From: Epiperipatus broadwayi
Taxonomy: Eukaryota > Onychophora > Udeonychophora > Euonychophora > Peripatidae
Assembly: GCA_028023455.1 (NCBI GenBank)
Contig: JAQFVV010000037.1
Span: forward strand, 2,236,001-2,300,000
Length of the DNA: 64,000 bases
Direction: 5' to 3'
Shown: piece after piece, positions 36,291 to 48,747 of the stretch
Numbering within the stretch: position 1 is the first letter of the stretch
Layout of the letters: each line of letters begins with the position of its first letter
The notes under the pieces: model-generated
Database searches by the model: none
What the model was told of the DNA's origin: nothing
The model's input: the letters and a program-made list of their open reading frames with translations, nothing else
Program-made: the position numbers and the translations under genes

Positions 36291-39200
36291 GGATTTATCT
36301 TAAGATTGGGAAATAATTTTATGATACTGCATATTATTATTATTTTTAAATTATTAATCCCTATTCCTTCTATCTCTAAGATGGGAAGGCTACTGTTAGG
36401 AATGATCTCATCATTATATCATAATAGTTTTATTTCCAATTTATTTTTTATCCTTAGTCTGAAATTGAGCAATTTTTTCCCTGGCAAAATATGTTAATCA
36501 TTGAGTTACCTGCTCATTTATATATATATTATTCACAAATGATGATAAAAGTATAAAATTTTAAATCATTAGTTCACGTTTTATATGAAGATAATTAAGA
36601 AAATTTCATATTTTTAATAATTATTGGGATTAAAATTTGCATCGTTTTTGTATATATATATTTTTGCATTCTTTCTAACTAAATGTAGCATTTTAATGTT
36701 TCATTATATAAAGATGTTAGTTATAATATATAATTTTCCATTAGAAAGTGTTCTGATTTGTGCATGTATATATAATATAAACATACACTGAGTGGCACTG
36801 CTGTATGGTTTTGTATACATATATGCATTGACTTATCAGTTAATTTTATCTATAGATAAGTTGAGGTTAGCTTATTTAGTGCATATTTATATTATTCACA
36901 CTTTGTAAAAATTAAATAAAAGAATAATAAACTATAATTTGTTGACAAGTCTCTTTTTCATTCTCTATAAATTTAGTTGAAATAAATAGTGACTTCTTTT
37001 ATGAGATTCTCATGGCTCAATTTTGTGTGGGTATGTATATATGTAAGAATATATACTTACATATCTCAACATAGACTTTATTTTCTTTCTAATAAATGCA
37101 TTTTTCAATTAGGGCGTTTATAAATTGATGACAAGTTTTGAATACGCTGCAGAATTTTTATGAGATTTTGGTGAAAGCAGTTATGCATACAAAATTTGAA
37201 CATTTTTATTGTTGTTACTATAATATAAATAAGGTCAGTATAAATTCCAGTTACCATTATGTGAGCCCTTCTCCCCCTTTTAAAAACATATAATTTTGTG
37301 AAAGACTGTTGATTCTGCATATATATGTATAAAGAATCTGATATAAAATAGCTAGATTTTTTGAAAGAAATATCAAAGGAGTTAAAGTTATAAATAAATA
37401 TTTAAATGTTATAGCAACTTTATTGTGGAAATTTCATATCCTAAGAAAAAAAAATTACCACCCGGCTGTAAATTAATAAAAATTATTTTTTTACTAGCAA
37501 GTTTATTAATAAAAAATATTATTTTTACAAAATAGTATATTAATACAACATATGAATTAAGAACCAACTACTACTTTTAGTACTTATTTTTAAAAAATAT
37601 TTATATAGGCAATTTAAGTAAAAACAAATATGGTCATAGTGCTTTAGTTGAAATATGAAATAAATAGTTTATGCAAGATAATTTTGAAAATATATGAGTC
37701 TTTTTGAAGCAGCTAATCTAGGTCAAAATAATAATTGATCTTGGGAGTGGTTAGGTTATAGTATTGAACTTAGATGAAATATTAATCATCGGTGAATGTG
37801 TCATCATTCATCACAGTATATTGTGTTTAATTATGGAATGTGATAAAAGTTTTTACTGCTTTATGAAATAGAAGCTCATAAAACACTTATAATAATGTGC
37901 AGATACAAGAAAAAAAAATAATGGCCACTTTTAATATTATAGTATTTTAAGTTGCTTGTATTAATTGTTAAATGGCATTTTCTCATAATTAAAATATATC
38001 TTTTTAAATGCTTTATTAATAACTTAAATGTGAAATTAGAAGTATCAAAATAACTGAATGAAGATATCTCATTGAAAATGCATTAAAGTTCCTGAAGCCC
38101 CAATTAGGACTTGGAGAAAAAATGGTGATCCACTGAAAGCAAAAGATTATATTTTAAATTATAAAGGATTGTGGAAAAAGCATATTGTAACTAAAAATCT
38201 AATGAAAATTTACCCAAATGAAATCTAAAAGTGATTACATTGATGAATTAAAAACAAAAATTGACTTTCCACTAAATTTTTTCAAAAAAAAAAAAAAATG
38301 TATTGTTTTCAATCAGTAAAAAATGGACTACAATTTTTTTAAAAAGGTTGTTTTACATTATAAAAATGAAATACCTAAAAAAGTTTCCAATTAAGAAATT
38401 TTTAAAAAAAATCCTTTATGTTAAAAAAAAAAAGATTCATTTTCAAAAAGAACTTAAAAATTTTATATAATGAAAAGAACATAAACATAAAGACATATAA
38501 TTGTTTTTTTAAAGCTGAATGCCTGTGTTCAATATTGACAATAATATACTTGGGTGTATAAGTTGATTAAATATAGTACTGTCAGCACATAAATGTGAGT
38601 ACTATATTGCTTTTATTGTATTAGTAGCCCAGATAAACATAAATTTTTTTTTGGGATCCCCCAAAAATTAGTTTTATTTGTGCTGTTTTTTTTTTTTTTA
38701 AGGAACTTATCAGTTGTAATGAATGAAGATTCCCTGCAGATGAAAATCACTTGAATCATATTCAAAAGAGTTAAGTAATAGTGATCTTTAAAGGTGAACA
38801 GTACTTTTTATGTTGATATAAATATTCTTGACAACATAATTTTTTTTTTTTAAGAATTTGATATATACAAGATAATTCTTAATATTGGATAGGTCCCAAA
38901 TTCATTGTATTGTGGAGAGAGAAGAGACAACCATGGTTTTTGGGATATTTTTGATATCATATCTTACACTTTTATGTTTGTTTTGTTGTGATCTCTTTTT
39001 AATAAAATTGCCTTTTTGAGTATGTTATATTATTGTTTATTATTATTAGTGATTAAAAATGTGTTTTTTAAAGACAGTAAGCATTTTTAAAATCTTGTCA
39101 TTAATATATTATAAACATCAATATTTACAACTATTTATTGTAATGGTATTTGTTGATAAATCATGAAATCATAGCTTACATAGAAAAATTTTAACATTTA

Positions 39201-39460
39201 AATAAAAACATAGAAAAATCCTATGAAGTTATTGGGGAATGTTAGTTATATTGAATTTGGCATAGTGTGTTTATATCGATTTAATTTTTACTAAAAATTT
39301 TTATTTCAATATGAATCTTATACTTAAGAAAAAGATATTTAATTTTTTTTTGTTTATTTATTTTTCTGTTTTGAAATTGTTATTATTATTGTTTGATTTT
39401 GATTTTAGTCAAATTTTAATTGTTTTTTGTTTTTGTTGTTCCTGTTTATCTTTTTAAAAG
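36291..39460. other. Intron, A+T-rich, no feature seen
   Basis: 3.2 kb with homopolymer runs (38284-38297, 38687-38700, 38841-38851). No coding or repeat ends were recognised. The T-rich stretch ending TTTTTAAAAG at 39460 is the acceptor of the next exon. Confidence 0.5.
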
Positions 39461-39619
39461 GGAAAGCAAGGTAAAAAGAAAGGTCAGAAAAGTGGTCGCA
39501 ATAAGAAGTCCAATAAGAATAAGAGCAATCAACGGAAAAATAATAAAAAATCCAATGTACCACAAGTGGGCAATGATCTTTCGGCTAAAATTTATTCTAC
39601 CATGGAAAAGCACAAAGAG
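39461..39619 (+). CDS. nej/CBP: CBP/p300 HAT exon d, lysine-rich autoinhibitory loop
   Basis: 159-nt exon, phase 0 at both ends, from AAAAG|GGAAAG to GAG|GTAATA. It reads GKQGKKKGQKSGRNKKSNKN, then NQRKNNKKSNVPQVGNDL and IYSTMEKHKE. The first 35 residues are the lysine-rich autoinhibitory loop, whose auto-acetylation relieves inhibition of p300/CBP; the last about 17 (NDLSAKIYSTMEKHKE) re-enter the HAT fold and are nearly invariant. The long overlapping frame from 39420 is partly intron. As the exon is a multiple of three, skipping it would not break the frame but would remove the loop and part of the HAT core. The flanking introns are 19.1 and 15.5 kb. Confidence 0.96.
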
Positions 39620-39735
39620 GTAATATATAATAAAAGAAATTGATTTTATTTGAAAAAATAGTAGATTAGATCATCTAATAAAATAGAATTATATAATTTT
39701 TAATAAATTTGATGTATTTATAGTTTATAAATGTA

Positions 39736-40821
39736 TACACCTGGGTCTCGTTTTATGCGGTAGATAGGTTCCACAGAAAACCCACATTAAAAAAAAATTG
39801 CACAAAAATAGACTTAACTTCCCTTGAAAAATGGGGGATAGGGTCTGTAATTTTCAGAATTCTCATAAAAACAAAGCAACAAGGGAAAATTAGTCAAGCA
39901 TTGGTGATCGAGAGGTCAGCGACAGCAGCTTTACAAGCCGTTGTCCTGGGTTAGTGGGTTCGCTTCCTGGCTGATGGTATGATACATGGGGAAAAAAAGG
40001 AAAAATTACTTTAAAATTCGCATTAAAAAATAAGCAAATAAAGTATGACTAATAAAAAATTTCAAATATTTGAAAAAAATTAATACAAGACAAACTTTTT
40101 TTATTAACTACAGTATTTAATTTTACATTTTTCATACATATTTTAATCATTACCGCTAGCGTTCGTTTGTAAACTAGTAAGAAATCAGACTCAATGTGAT
40201 GTGATGTATTGTGGCTTCTTCTTAAACAAAGTCAAGAATCTCTCAATAATTATGCCCAGAAAAACCTGTTAGTCACTTTATTTTTATTCGTGATGTGATA
40301 TACAACTATCGCCACTTTTAATCTTGTGCTGTGTTAATGGTTTTCTGCTTCTATATTAAAAAAATGACATCGCAATCAAAACAAAAAGATTATACATTAT
40401 CATTAAAAAGATTATTTCAGTTTATAAAATCTTTGTTTTTTATTTTAAAAATCTAAAAGATTATTCTGTTACATATAACAAAATACGGTTTAAAAGTTTA
40501 AATTTTTAGAACATTTATTGCAATATTTTTATATGTAAGTATAAATCTATTATTATTATTTACTCATTAGTATAAATAGGTTATTTACATAGAAGCTAAA
40601 ATTCTAAATACAGCTTCAGGCCATATTCACGTTAGCTGCTAATATAACATCATATTTTTGAAAAGAAAAAAAGTATTTCAAGTCAAAATAAGTTATTAAT
40701 AATTTAAATTTCTTGACATCTAATAAATATAGTGAAATATGAAAGATATTAAGATGAAACATGAATCGCATAACTTCAAAATCGCATTAAAATAATCCGC
40801 ATAAAACAAGACCCAGGTGTA
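39736..40821 (-). mobile_element. pogo/Tigger-like deletion derivative, copy 2 (with nested insertion)
   Basis: Ends CACCTGGGTCTCGTTTTATG (39738) and, reverse-complemented from 40819, CACCTGGGTCTTGTTTTATG, flanked by TA at both sides. The interior aligns by eye with the copies at 12.8, 44.8 and 48.7 kb. It has only traces of the C-terminal transposase frame. A tRNA-like sequence is inserted at 39893-39998. Orientation follows the coding traces of its relatives. Confidence 0.8.
39883..40008 (+). mobile_element. tRNA-derived SINE/retropseudogene nested in Tigger copy 2
   Basis: A 106-bp insertion (39893-39998) interrupts sequence continuous in the related Tigger copies. It is flanked by about 10-bp duplications GGGAAAATTA / GGAAAAATTA. 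It contains an A-box-like TGGTGATCGAGAGGTCAGCG and a B-box-like GGGTTCGCTTCC at tRNA spacing, with a longer middle as in class II tRNAs, and ends in an A-rich tail. The boxes are internal RNA polymerase III promoter elements. No credible acceptor stem, so it is not a functional tRNA. Confidence 0.65.
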
Positions 40822-43800
40822 TACATTTTTTATGAGCTTAATTGTTAGTTTTTGTAATTAAAATAGTATTGTAATATGAATATATATATATTGCTTAAAA
40901 ATAAGAAGTGTGTTAACGATACATACACATAGTAAGTAGATTATGTCATCCTAGCTAGAATATTAAACATTATTGTCATATAAATCACAGCGATTTTAAA
41001 TAGGCTGCTAGAATATACTATCTGAAATGAATAAAAATTTGTGTTTCTAAATCCCATAAATTTTCATAATTGTATAAACCTATTGCTTTTTTGTTATTCA
41101 TAGAATATTACTACAAATTTCTTTGAAATATGTATCAAAGAGATTAATATGTAACTTCCATAATGATTGAGAAGGATATTTTTTGTGACTATTAACATCA
41201 ATTGCATTATGTACCATATTTTGTGAGAATTGCTTCACCCCCAATATTAAAAGGCATTTCTAAAACCATTAATGAGTACTCAACAGCTTGTTGGTTTTTT
41301 TTTAATTAAAAGGTACAAATTTACAAGAAACTAATTATCACATAATTTTATTAAATAAAAAATATTTATTGATGAAAATCCATAAAAACATATTTTTTTT
41401 TTAGTTAAAGATTTAGAAAAAAAGTATTTTGACTTGACACTTAAGAACTCATATAGAAGTATTAACTGTCAGAAATGTAGTAAAACTATTAATGATATGT
41501 ATATCTTTTACATAAGCAAGATGATGATATTTTATCATTTGACACATTTTTGGGATGGAATATCATAATATATGAAAACATTAAAATTGTAAATTCAATT
41601 AGGAGAACAAGTTACAGAAATGGTTATTTAAGTCTTGGTTAAATAGGAGCAAATAAAAACCACTGCATAATGTTTCTACAAAGGTTGAGAGATTTGCGTA
41701 GCAAATTTGTTGTAAGTAGGAATAATTGATGGAATTAGCATTTTTATTCGATTATTATTGGATATATTGAAGACTTTAAAAAAAATTTTTCCCCCCATAA
41801 ATATTTCCTGATGAATGTAAAAATAAAATGAAAACAATTATTTATAACTATAAAATATAAGATTTAATTTTTCATGAAATTTAATTACCTAATAAGAACA
41901 ATACAAATATATCCTAATCATGTACTATATAATTAATTATATAAACATTACTAACTAAATTATGCATTATAAAAGCTGATCAAAGTTCTATTATTATGCT
42001 AAAAATAAAAGTTAATCAAGTTCACAAGAAATATTTTTAGTGATCATAATATGCTATATCGTTATCCAGTTATAAAACAAATTTCAATAATGGAAGCCTT
42101 TATTTGAGATTCAACTAACTTTATAGGCAATGGTTCTGAAATTGAATATGACTTATTTATGGTCACATCTTTTTTAATGACTTGATTTTATTAATTGACA
42201 GAATTACAAAGTAACCATTTGTATAATAAAAATATAGAGCTATATAATGTATAATATTTATGAATGACAGCATTTAAGCATCTTTTATTGCTCATTATCT
42301 GCTAAATTCTATGATGCTATGTATAATAGTTATATTCTGAATTGTAAACTGAATATATAAGACTCATGAGATTGTTATAGTTAAATTGTATGTTTAATGG
42401 AACTTAAATTCTATCATTCATTACAATACAAGATATAAAAAAGAAAAGGGGGGGGGGGGTCATTGATTGCAAACTATGGAGAAAAATTTGTTTTAGATTG
42501 CAAGTGGTATGAAATACTAAACTCTAAAGTAGTAGCATAAAACTTATATTATGCAAGCAAAATTTAAACTAATTTGAATTTTGCAAATTAATAGACTCAC
42601 CTAGGAGATGGGCTGTTTAATTTTAAAAAATTCTGTGAAATTAAGGCACATGAAAATTTTTTGAAATATCACATACCGCTATAACCGTTAAGGGTTAAAG
42701 TTTTTCATTGCAATTTTAAATGTTTGGTTTGATTAAAATCAATTTGTAACATCTATATAAGAATACTTTAGTTCTTTATCACAGTGAGCAAATTTGTTAA
42801 AGCTTAAATCTGAATTATCTATTTGGCATCTTCCATTAATTTGAATAACAAATCTTGGCTTTCTGTCTTTTCACTTGTGTTTCCAATATTGGTTATTTGT
42901 AATAAAATACATGGCCACTTTTAAAATCATCTCACTTCTAATTTAGCAACATCCAATAAAGTCCCATTTAATATTAGGCAATCATTCCAATTTATGCCAT
43001 CTTCCTTTACTTGAAATTGATCTGGGCTCTCAACCGCTCACTGTCTTGGCTGCTTTCTAGGAATAAGGCCATAATTTATTTTTGTCAGTCATGATAGTAA
43101 ATATCTATTTAAATTTTTCTACTTATGCACACATTCATTCTATCTTCAAGAAAACTCAACTGATAAAAAAGGAGTATGATTTTTGTTAATCTTAAATTCA
43201 GGGGTAAAAGCCAGTGAATTCATTGTGCTGGTCAGCTCATTTATGCTTGTTTACTATATGAATCCAATGACAACAATGTATGGAGTAGACATTGAGGCTT
43301 TTGTCCTGCTCACTTCTTTTAAGGTGTCAGTCAAAGGATCTTTCAGTTAATGGGAACTTCTCTTTGCAACTATGCACACTGTATATATCAAAGATTTCAT
43401 CTATTATGTGTATTAAAAAATATTGTACATCTGCTGTATAGTAAACAATATGTATTGTAATCAAAACCTTATAAACTATAAGCTATTATCTGTTATATAC
43501 AGTTTTATGAGAGAGATGCTCAGTACAAAATGTAGTAGATATCATAAGTCAAAATAGCTTAAGTTCAGTGTTTACAGTTTTAATATTATTTCACGTAAAA
43601 GTGATTTTATATGAGGATGTGTGGGCAACTTTGGTCTGCAAAAAAAATTAGAACTTAAAAAATGTTATATTACTTGAATTATCAAAGGTATTTTTAAAAA
43701 AAACATTTAGCAGTTTTTGAGTGAAAATAAAATAGAAATTAAAGTTAATGATAATGAAAGGAAGCAGCAAAACCTTAATGTAAGATTTGGGGATGAATTG

Positions 43801-44756
43801 CTGAATCTAATTATGGGCTTTAATATACTTGCCATGTGTAGGTATTGTAAATATGCGTATAAATGAAATAAAAAAATGAATTATAGAAATGCACTATCAG
43901 CCAAGCTTTAATAGAAATTTATTTCTAACTGATGAAGTTTAAGGAAGAATTTAGTAAAGTGGTCTGATGTAGAGCGAAACATTTTATGAGATTAGAATAA
44001 ACATCATGGGTAAGAAAATAGTTATATATGTTTGAGAAAAAGATAAAATGGAAAAGAACACGTGATGATTTGTTTTCATTGTTTAAATTTTTTAGTCTAA
44101 TAATAAATATGCTGTGACAGAAATTTGATAAAGCATAATATATTATAAAAAATTTCCTCGCTGAATTAAAAATATACACCCTACATCAAATTATATATAA
44201 CAAAATTAAAGCCATTTTGCTATAATACAATAAAACTACTCATTATTTCAAAAGGATTGGACAATAAACATGTTAGAAATGGGAATGTAAATACTATTTT
44301 TTTCAGTTTTAGAATTAAAACAAACTAGATATCAGGAAAGAATATGTGGACTGAAGTTTTACTATAATGGTAATTTTTTATTTCCTGGTTATCGCAATCC
44401 ATTAGCTTTTTTTTATTTATTGTTATCTTATATTTTTCCATCCCAAAAATTCAAAGTCTATGATTATTTTGTGCATCATTCTATCAGATTAGTATGAGCT
44501 TTGACATATGCTTATTGCTGTTTTTTTTTTTTTTAGCCAAAATATTTTTTATTTTATTCAGCCTTGAACAATACTTAGATGAAATGAGAAGCTTATAAAA
44601 TTAGTTGTTCTTTCTAAAAATAATCAGCATTTTATTTAGAAATTAACTATAATACAACATAAGAATACATAATATATTTATACAGCAAATCAATTAAAAA
44701 AAGATATTTTTAACTATTACTTTGTTTAGATTTGAGTTTAGTAAAGTAGAATATTG
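40822..44756. other. Intron, A+T-rich, no firm feature
   Basis: 3.9 kb. Contains a G12-type run at 42448-42459 after an A-rich purine stretch, and a slightly GC-richer patch at 43000-43340 without recognisable similarity. The minus frame 44179-43925 is unassigned. Confidence 0.5.
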
Positions 44757-46080
44757 TATCTGGGGTTTTTTTTTTAAACTGTAGATACATTTCGCAGAAA
44801 ACCGCATTATAAAAAATTGCACAAAAATGGACTTAACTTATCTTGAAAAATTTGGGATACGTTCCAAAATTTTCAAAAATCGCATAAAACCAAAGCAACA
44901 AGGTAAAATTGCTTTAAAATTTGCATAAAAAAAAATTAGGAAATAAAGTATTACTAAAAAAAAACTTCAAATATTTAAAAAAAATTGATACAAGACAAAG
45001 TTTTTTTATTTTTTTATTAACTATTTAATTTTATTCAAAACAATATGTTTTTATGGGTAATTTATTTTACATTTTTACATACATATTTTAATCATCATTG
45101 TTATTTGACAATATGTGGCTTTGTTTGTGAACTGGTGAGAAATCAGATTCGTCACAAAAGGAAACACAAACAACAGAATTAGCACTAACTTTAGTCTCAT
45201 GCTGTGTTGATGGTTTTCTGGCGACAATGTAATCAGTGATTAAACTTTGAAACGATGATTTTACTAGTTTATGAATCTCGCGATATCCAGACATACAACT
45301 AGTTAGCTCTCATTGGAATTTAAGAGCTCATTTATAATTCATGACATTAATAAGAAAATGATTTTCCAATTGATTAGAAAGTTGAAGACCTTCTCTAATC
45401 ATTTTTGCTGTGAAAGGAATGGGTTCCACTTCTGTTTCATTATCTTTTTCTAAATCTTTTATGGTATCTAAACTTATTGCAATAATATCATTGTCATTTA
45501 AGGTATTATCCTCAAGCAAATCATCGATATTCTGGCTAAAGGAATCAAAACTTTCTCCACCAATATCATGTACCAAAGTAATTACTATTTCATCTGATAA
45601 TGCTGATGTTTGAATAGCTGCACTGTTTTCAAGATATGTAGGCCAAACCTTTTTTCAACAGGCATTTAAAGTGTGGTAGTTTTATTTGAGTAACAGCAAA
45701 TGAAAAATGATTTATACAGACAAAGCTATTGACTCATTTTCTAGTTTGTCCAACACTCCTATTCACCTTTTAAAAATAAACTTGCAAACACTAAATGATT
45801 AATTGATTACTCTTTAAAAAGCAAAAATAGAATGTGATTTAAAATGCAAAAACACAACATGCATAGTACAGCCATCTATAGCGTTTGAGCAGATTTACAT
45901 TATAATTTTGTAAAATTTATAATGTGTGTATATAAAACTGGGAAATCCCGATTTTAACTGAAATCTGACCTTCTTTATTGCATAGAAGAAAACTGCATGA
46001 AAATATATTAAAAAGAAACATGAATCGCATAACTTCAAAAACGCATTAAAATAATCCACATAAAAAGAGATCGAGGTGTA
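44757..46080 (-). mobile_element. pogo/Tigger-like element, copy 3, with C-terminal transposase remnant
   Basis: The right end, reverse-complemented from 46080, reads TACACCTCGATCTCTTTTTA; the left end near 44757 is decayed (TATCTGGGGTTTTTT). Minus-strand frames give SLDTIKDLEKDNETEVEP then FTAKMIREGLQLSNQLENHF (45576-45328) and, further on, EIHKLVKSSFQSLITDYIVA then RKPSTQHE (45294-45088). The acidic patch followed by a helix-rich Lxx..L.xxxxLxxQLENHF segment is what I expect for the tail of Tigger/CENP-B-like transposases. The DDE core is missing. Confidence 0.72.
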
Positions 46081-46880
46081 TTGTAATAAACATTTCTGGT
46101 ATGCAAATATCAAAGCCAGGCCATCAGATTTTGTTTTTCCAAAATTTGAGAAAGAAGCCATTATGAAAGTTTAAATTAAGATGTTTAAAGCTAATTTTTT
46201 ATTGTTGATAAAGCCACAAAAGATAATAGAGATTTCAAGCAATTAAATTTTTACATATAAATAAATAATCACATGATTTTATTGCTCGGAAGTTTTTATA
46301 AAAAGTTCGAGAGCAGGATGGGCCAGGAGTGAAATCGATCTGAGGATCTTACATTCCAGAGTCTGACACTTTATCACTGCACTAAACCATGCAGGCAATT
46401 TATTTTTATAATTCATTTATGTATATACTACTTTATATGTTAGAAATATTTATCCAAAATATATGTGCTTTGCATTCTTCTGCTCATGCCACATATGGGA
46501 AATAAATTTTTTATAAGGAAAAAAAAAGACTTATCTAGTCAAAAAATAAACAGTTATTTATATTTTCACCAGAGGAATAATTTTCTATAATGATGTTACG
46601 AGATAATTACTAATAAAGTGGTTTCACAGAAAAGAAATAATTAAGTAGCTCTTAGAAAAAATAACTTATAAAAATTATATTTTAGTATTATTGTATTTTT
46701 GTGATGTTGAATTACCTTTTTTTTTTTTTTTACATTAAAAGATATGGAAAAAAATTGTGAACTTTTAAAGAAAGCAAATTAAAATAAAGTTTATCAAGTT
46801 TTAAGTCGTTTGATTTTGTTTTTGCAAAAAAAAGTTAATGTCAGCTTTTTTTTAATTACTTTGTTAATTTTTAGGTTAAA
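46081..46880. other. Intron, otherwise featureless
   Basis: Apart from the tRNA-like sequence, A+T-rich with T-tracts near 46720; no gene seen. Confidence 0.4.
46322..46397 (-). mobile_element. tRNA-like sequence (SINE head or tRNA pseudogene)
   Basis: On the minus strand a stretch of about 75 nt has an A-box-like ATGGTTTAGTGCAGTGATAA and, 40 nt later, a B-box-like GATCGATTTCACTCC, with a GTCAGACTCTGGA middle in the anticodon-arm position. It is much GC-richer than its surroundings. Stem pairing is poor, so it is not a working tRNA. No 3' tail was recognised. Confidence 0.45.
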
Positions 46881-46889
46881 ACTATTCAG

Positions 46890-47060
46890 ATGTTTTCCAT
46901 ATAGTGGTGTCATTCTCAATGGATGCTAAAAAGTTTGTGCATCAAAATCTCTTATCTAATGCCTACTCATTCAATACCCTAGATGACTTTCATCAGTGTG
47001 TGGCCTTGGATTTGGGATAGCACTGCACCTAGATCTTTAGATCTAATGCAACCCTCCAGC
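46890..47060. mobile_element. Single arm of the 19.0-kb foldback family
   Basis: Words in the same order as in 19047-19192: GGATGC(A)AAAAG-like, then TCTAATGCCTACTCATTCAA and TACCCTAGA. The second arm is not evident. The downstream minus frame 47297-47070 (75 codons, VGIKNPKMSKCIDTELGS) has no recognisable family. Confidence 0.5.
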
Positions 47061-48249
47061 AGCCATCTGTTATCTTTTTTTGTTGACTATAAAGCTATGA
47101 GCCCAAACTGTAAATGCAATAATGATTTCAATCCAAGCTAATTCATTTGTATAATCACATAGATCTGAACCTAGTTCGGTATCTATACATTTTGACATTT
47201 TTGGGTTTTTAATACCCACAATCACTAACATCCTTTGGCCAGGATTGGTATTAAGCCACTTAAATATCATGACCATCTTTTTTTTATGCTTACACAATCT
47301 GATAAAACAATAGCATAAGAAAAATGATCATGTGATATATTGTGGTCACTTTGTTTTTATAAGATATCTAAATATTATAACAATAAAAACAAAAGAAATG
47401 TTTCTGTTAGTAAAAAACTTTACAAAAATTAATATCATAAATAGTTTTTATATATATAATAAATGTGAATTATATAATTTTCTAATATATATTTAAAAAT
47501 GGAACATTTTATAATATGTTCCAAAATAATGTAATTGCTTATTAAACATGTCTAAATTTTGATATTATTTGCAAATAATAAATAAATTTTATTAAAATAA
47601 TATAAAAAGAAACATTTAGTCTTTAATTTGAAGGAATTATTTTTTTATAACAGTTAAGTGGTTACTGGTTCTACATCAGAAACCACCCATTCAAAACATG
47701 ATAATTTTCTATGATTTTACCCTTTTCTTTTTTTTTTGAGAAAATATATATTTCCTGAAATATTGATGAAAATTAGACTTTAAAAGAGAACTTAAAATAT
47801 CTTCAATGCAAAGCTAAAAAAAATTTTAAGCCAACTTCAACATTTAATTCATCGTTTGCATGTGTATTGTGTTTTAAGAGTCTTTTTTTAAAGCAAAAGT
47901 TTTATGTAATATCCAGGTAAGGGATAATAAATGTGATGAAATTTTCACATAGTCCATGTCAATTTCTCAGATCCTAAATGGATATTTATGGCAATTAAGT
48001 TGAAATTGAAGACTAATGCTATTGTTGAGGATTTTCTACATTATATAATATTGAATATATCTCTTCATCAAACATTACTAAATATAAATTGTCAGTTTAT
48101 TTATCCCCTTCAGACTGAATGGACACCATTTTCAATTTTAAGCAATTGAATTAAGATAGAATTTATATATCTTCAGAATTAATCCACTGAATGTCAAGTG
48201 TTGTGTGTAGTTAAAAGAATAAAATACTATGGAATGTCATAATGCTGTG
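47061..48249. other. Intron, no firm feature
   Basis: A+T-rich with no transposon ends or coding recognised. Confidence 0.4.
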
Positions 48250-48700
48250 AACATATAGTTATTACCCTTAAAAAATATTAGAAAAATTAATTTTTTAACA
48301 CTTTTACAAATGCTTATTTTGTTATGGGTTCTCAAATTCTACATTATGAGAGTTAAATTTTAATCAGATTATTTATGAATTTTTTTATTTTTATAAAAGT
48401 ATATAACGTGACTTACCTGAGATAATTCTTAATTGCATACCATTAAAAATAAAACACTGAAGAGTTTCATTTTTGTTAGCCGATCCAGATCTTATCCTTC
48501 TATGCAGCCATCTATTGGACATATGCTTCTTTCTAAGATAAAAAAGAAATAATATTTCACATTAAGTATTGTATGTCAGATATTGGACATATGCTTCTTT
48601 CTAAGATAAAAAAGAAATAATATTTCACATGAAGTATTGTATGTCAGATATTATGCATTGTATATCATATATTATGCAAACAACATTTTAATTAATTGTA
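48250..48700. repeat. Dispersed repeat (copy 2) with exact-looking 68-bp duplication
   Basis: Same-orientation relative of 9047-9400. Inside it, TATTGGACATATGCTTCTTT starts at 48513 and again at 48581 (period 68 bp), and the two units differ at about one base (ATTAAG versus ATGAAG). Confidence 0.7.
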
Positions 48701-48747
48701 ATTTATTATAAAAATGAAATTAATTGTAAAATAATTGCAAAAATATA

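Noticed and set aside
39420-39460. Extension of exon d upstream to the Met at 39420
   Set aside because: That Met frame is a different register from the CBP frame; the exon starts at 39461 after AAAAG, where the CBP reading begins.
47070-47297. 75-codon minus frame with KNPKMSKCIDTELGSDLC
   Set aside because: Slightly better composition than chance but no motif I recognise; left inside the repeat/intron description.
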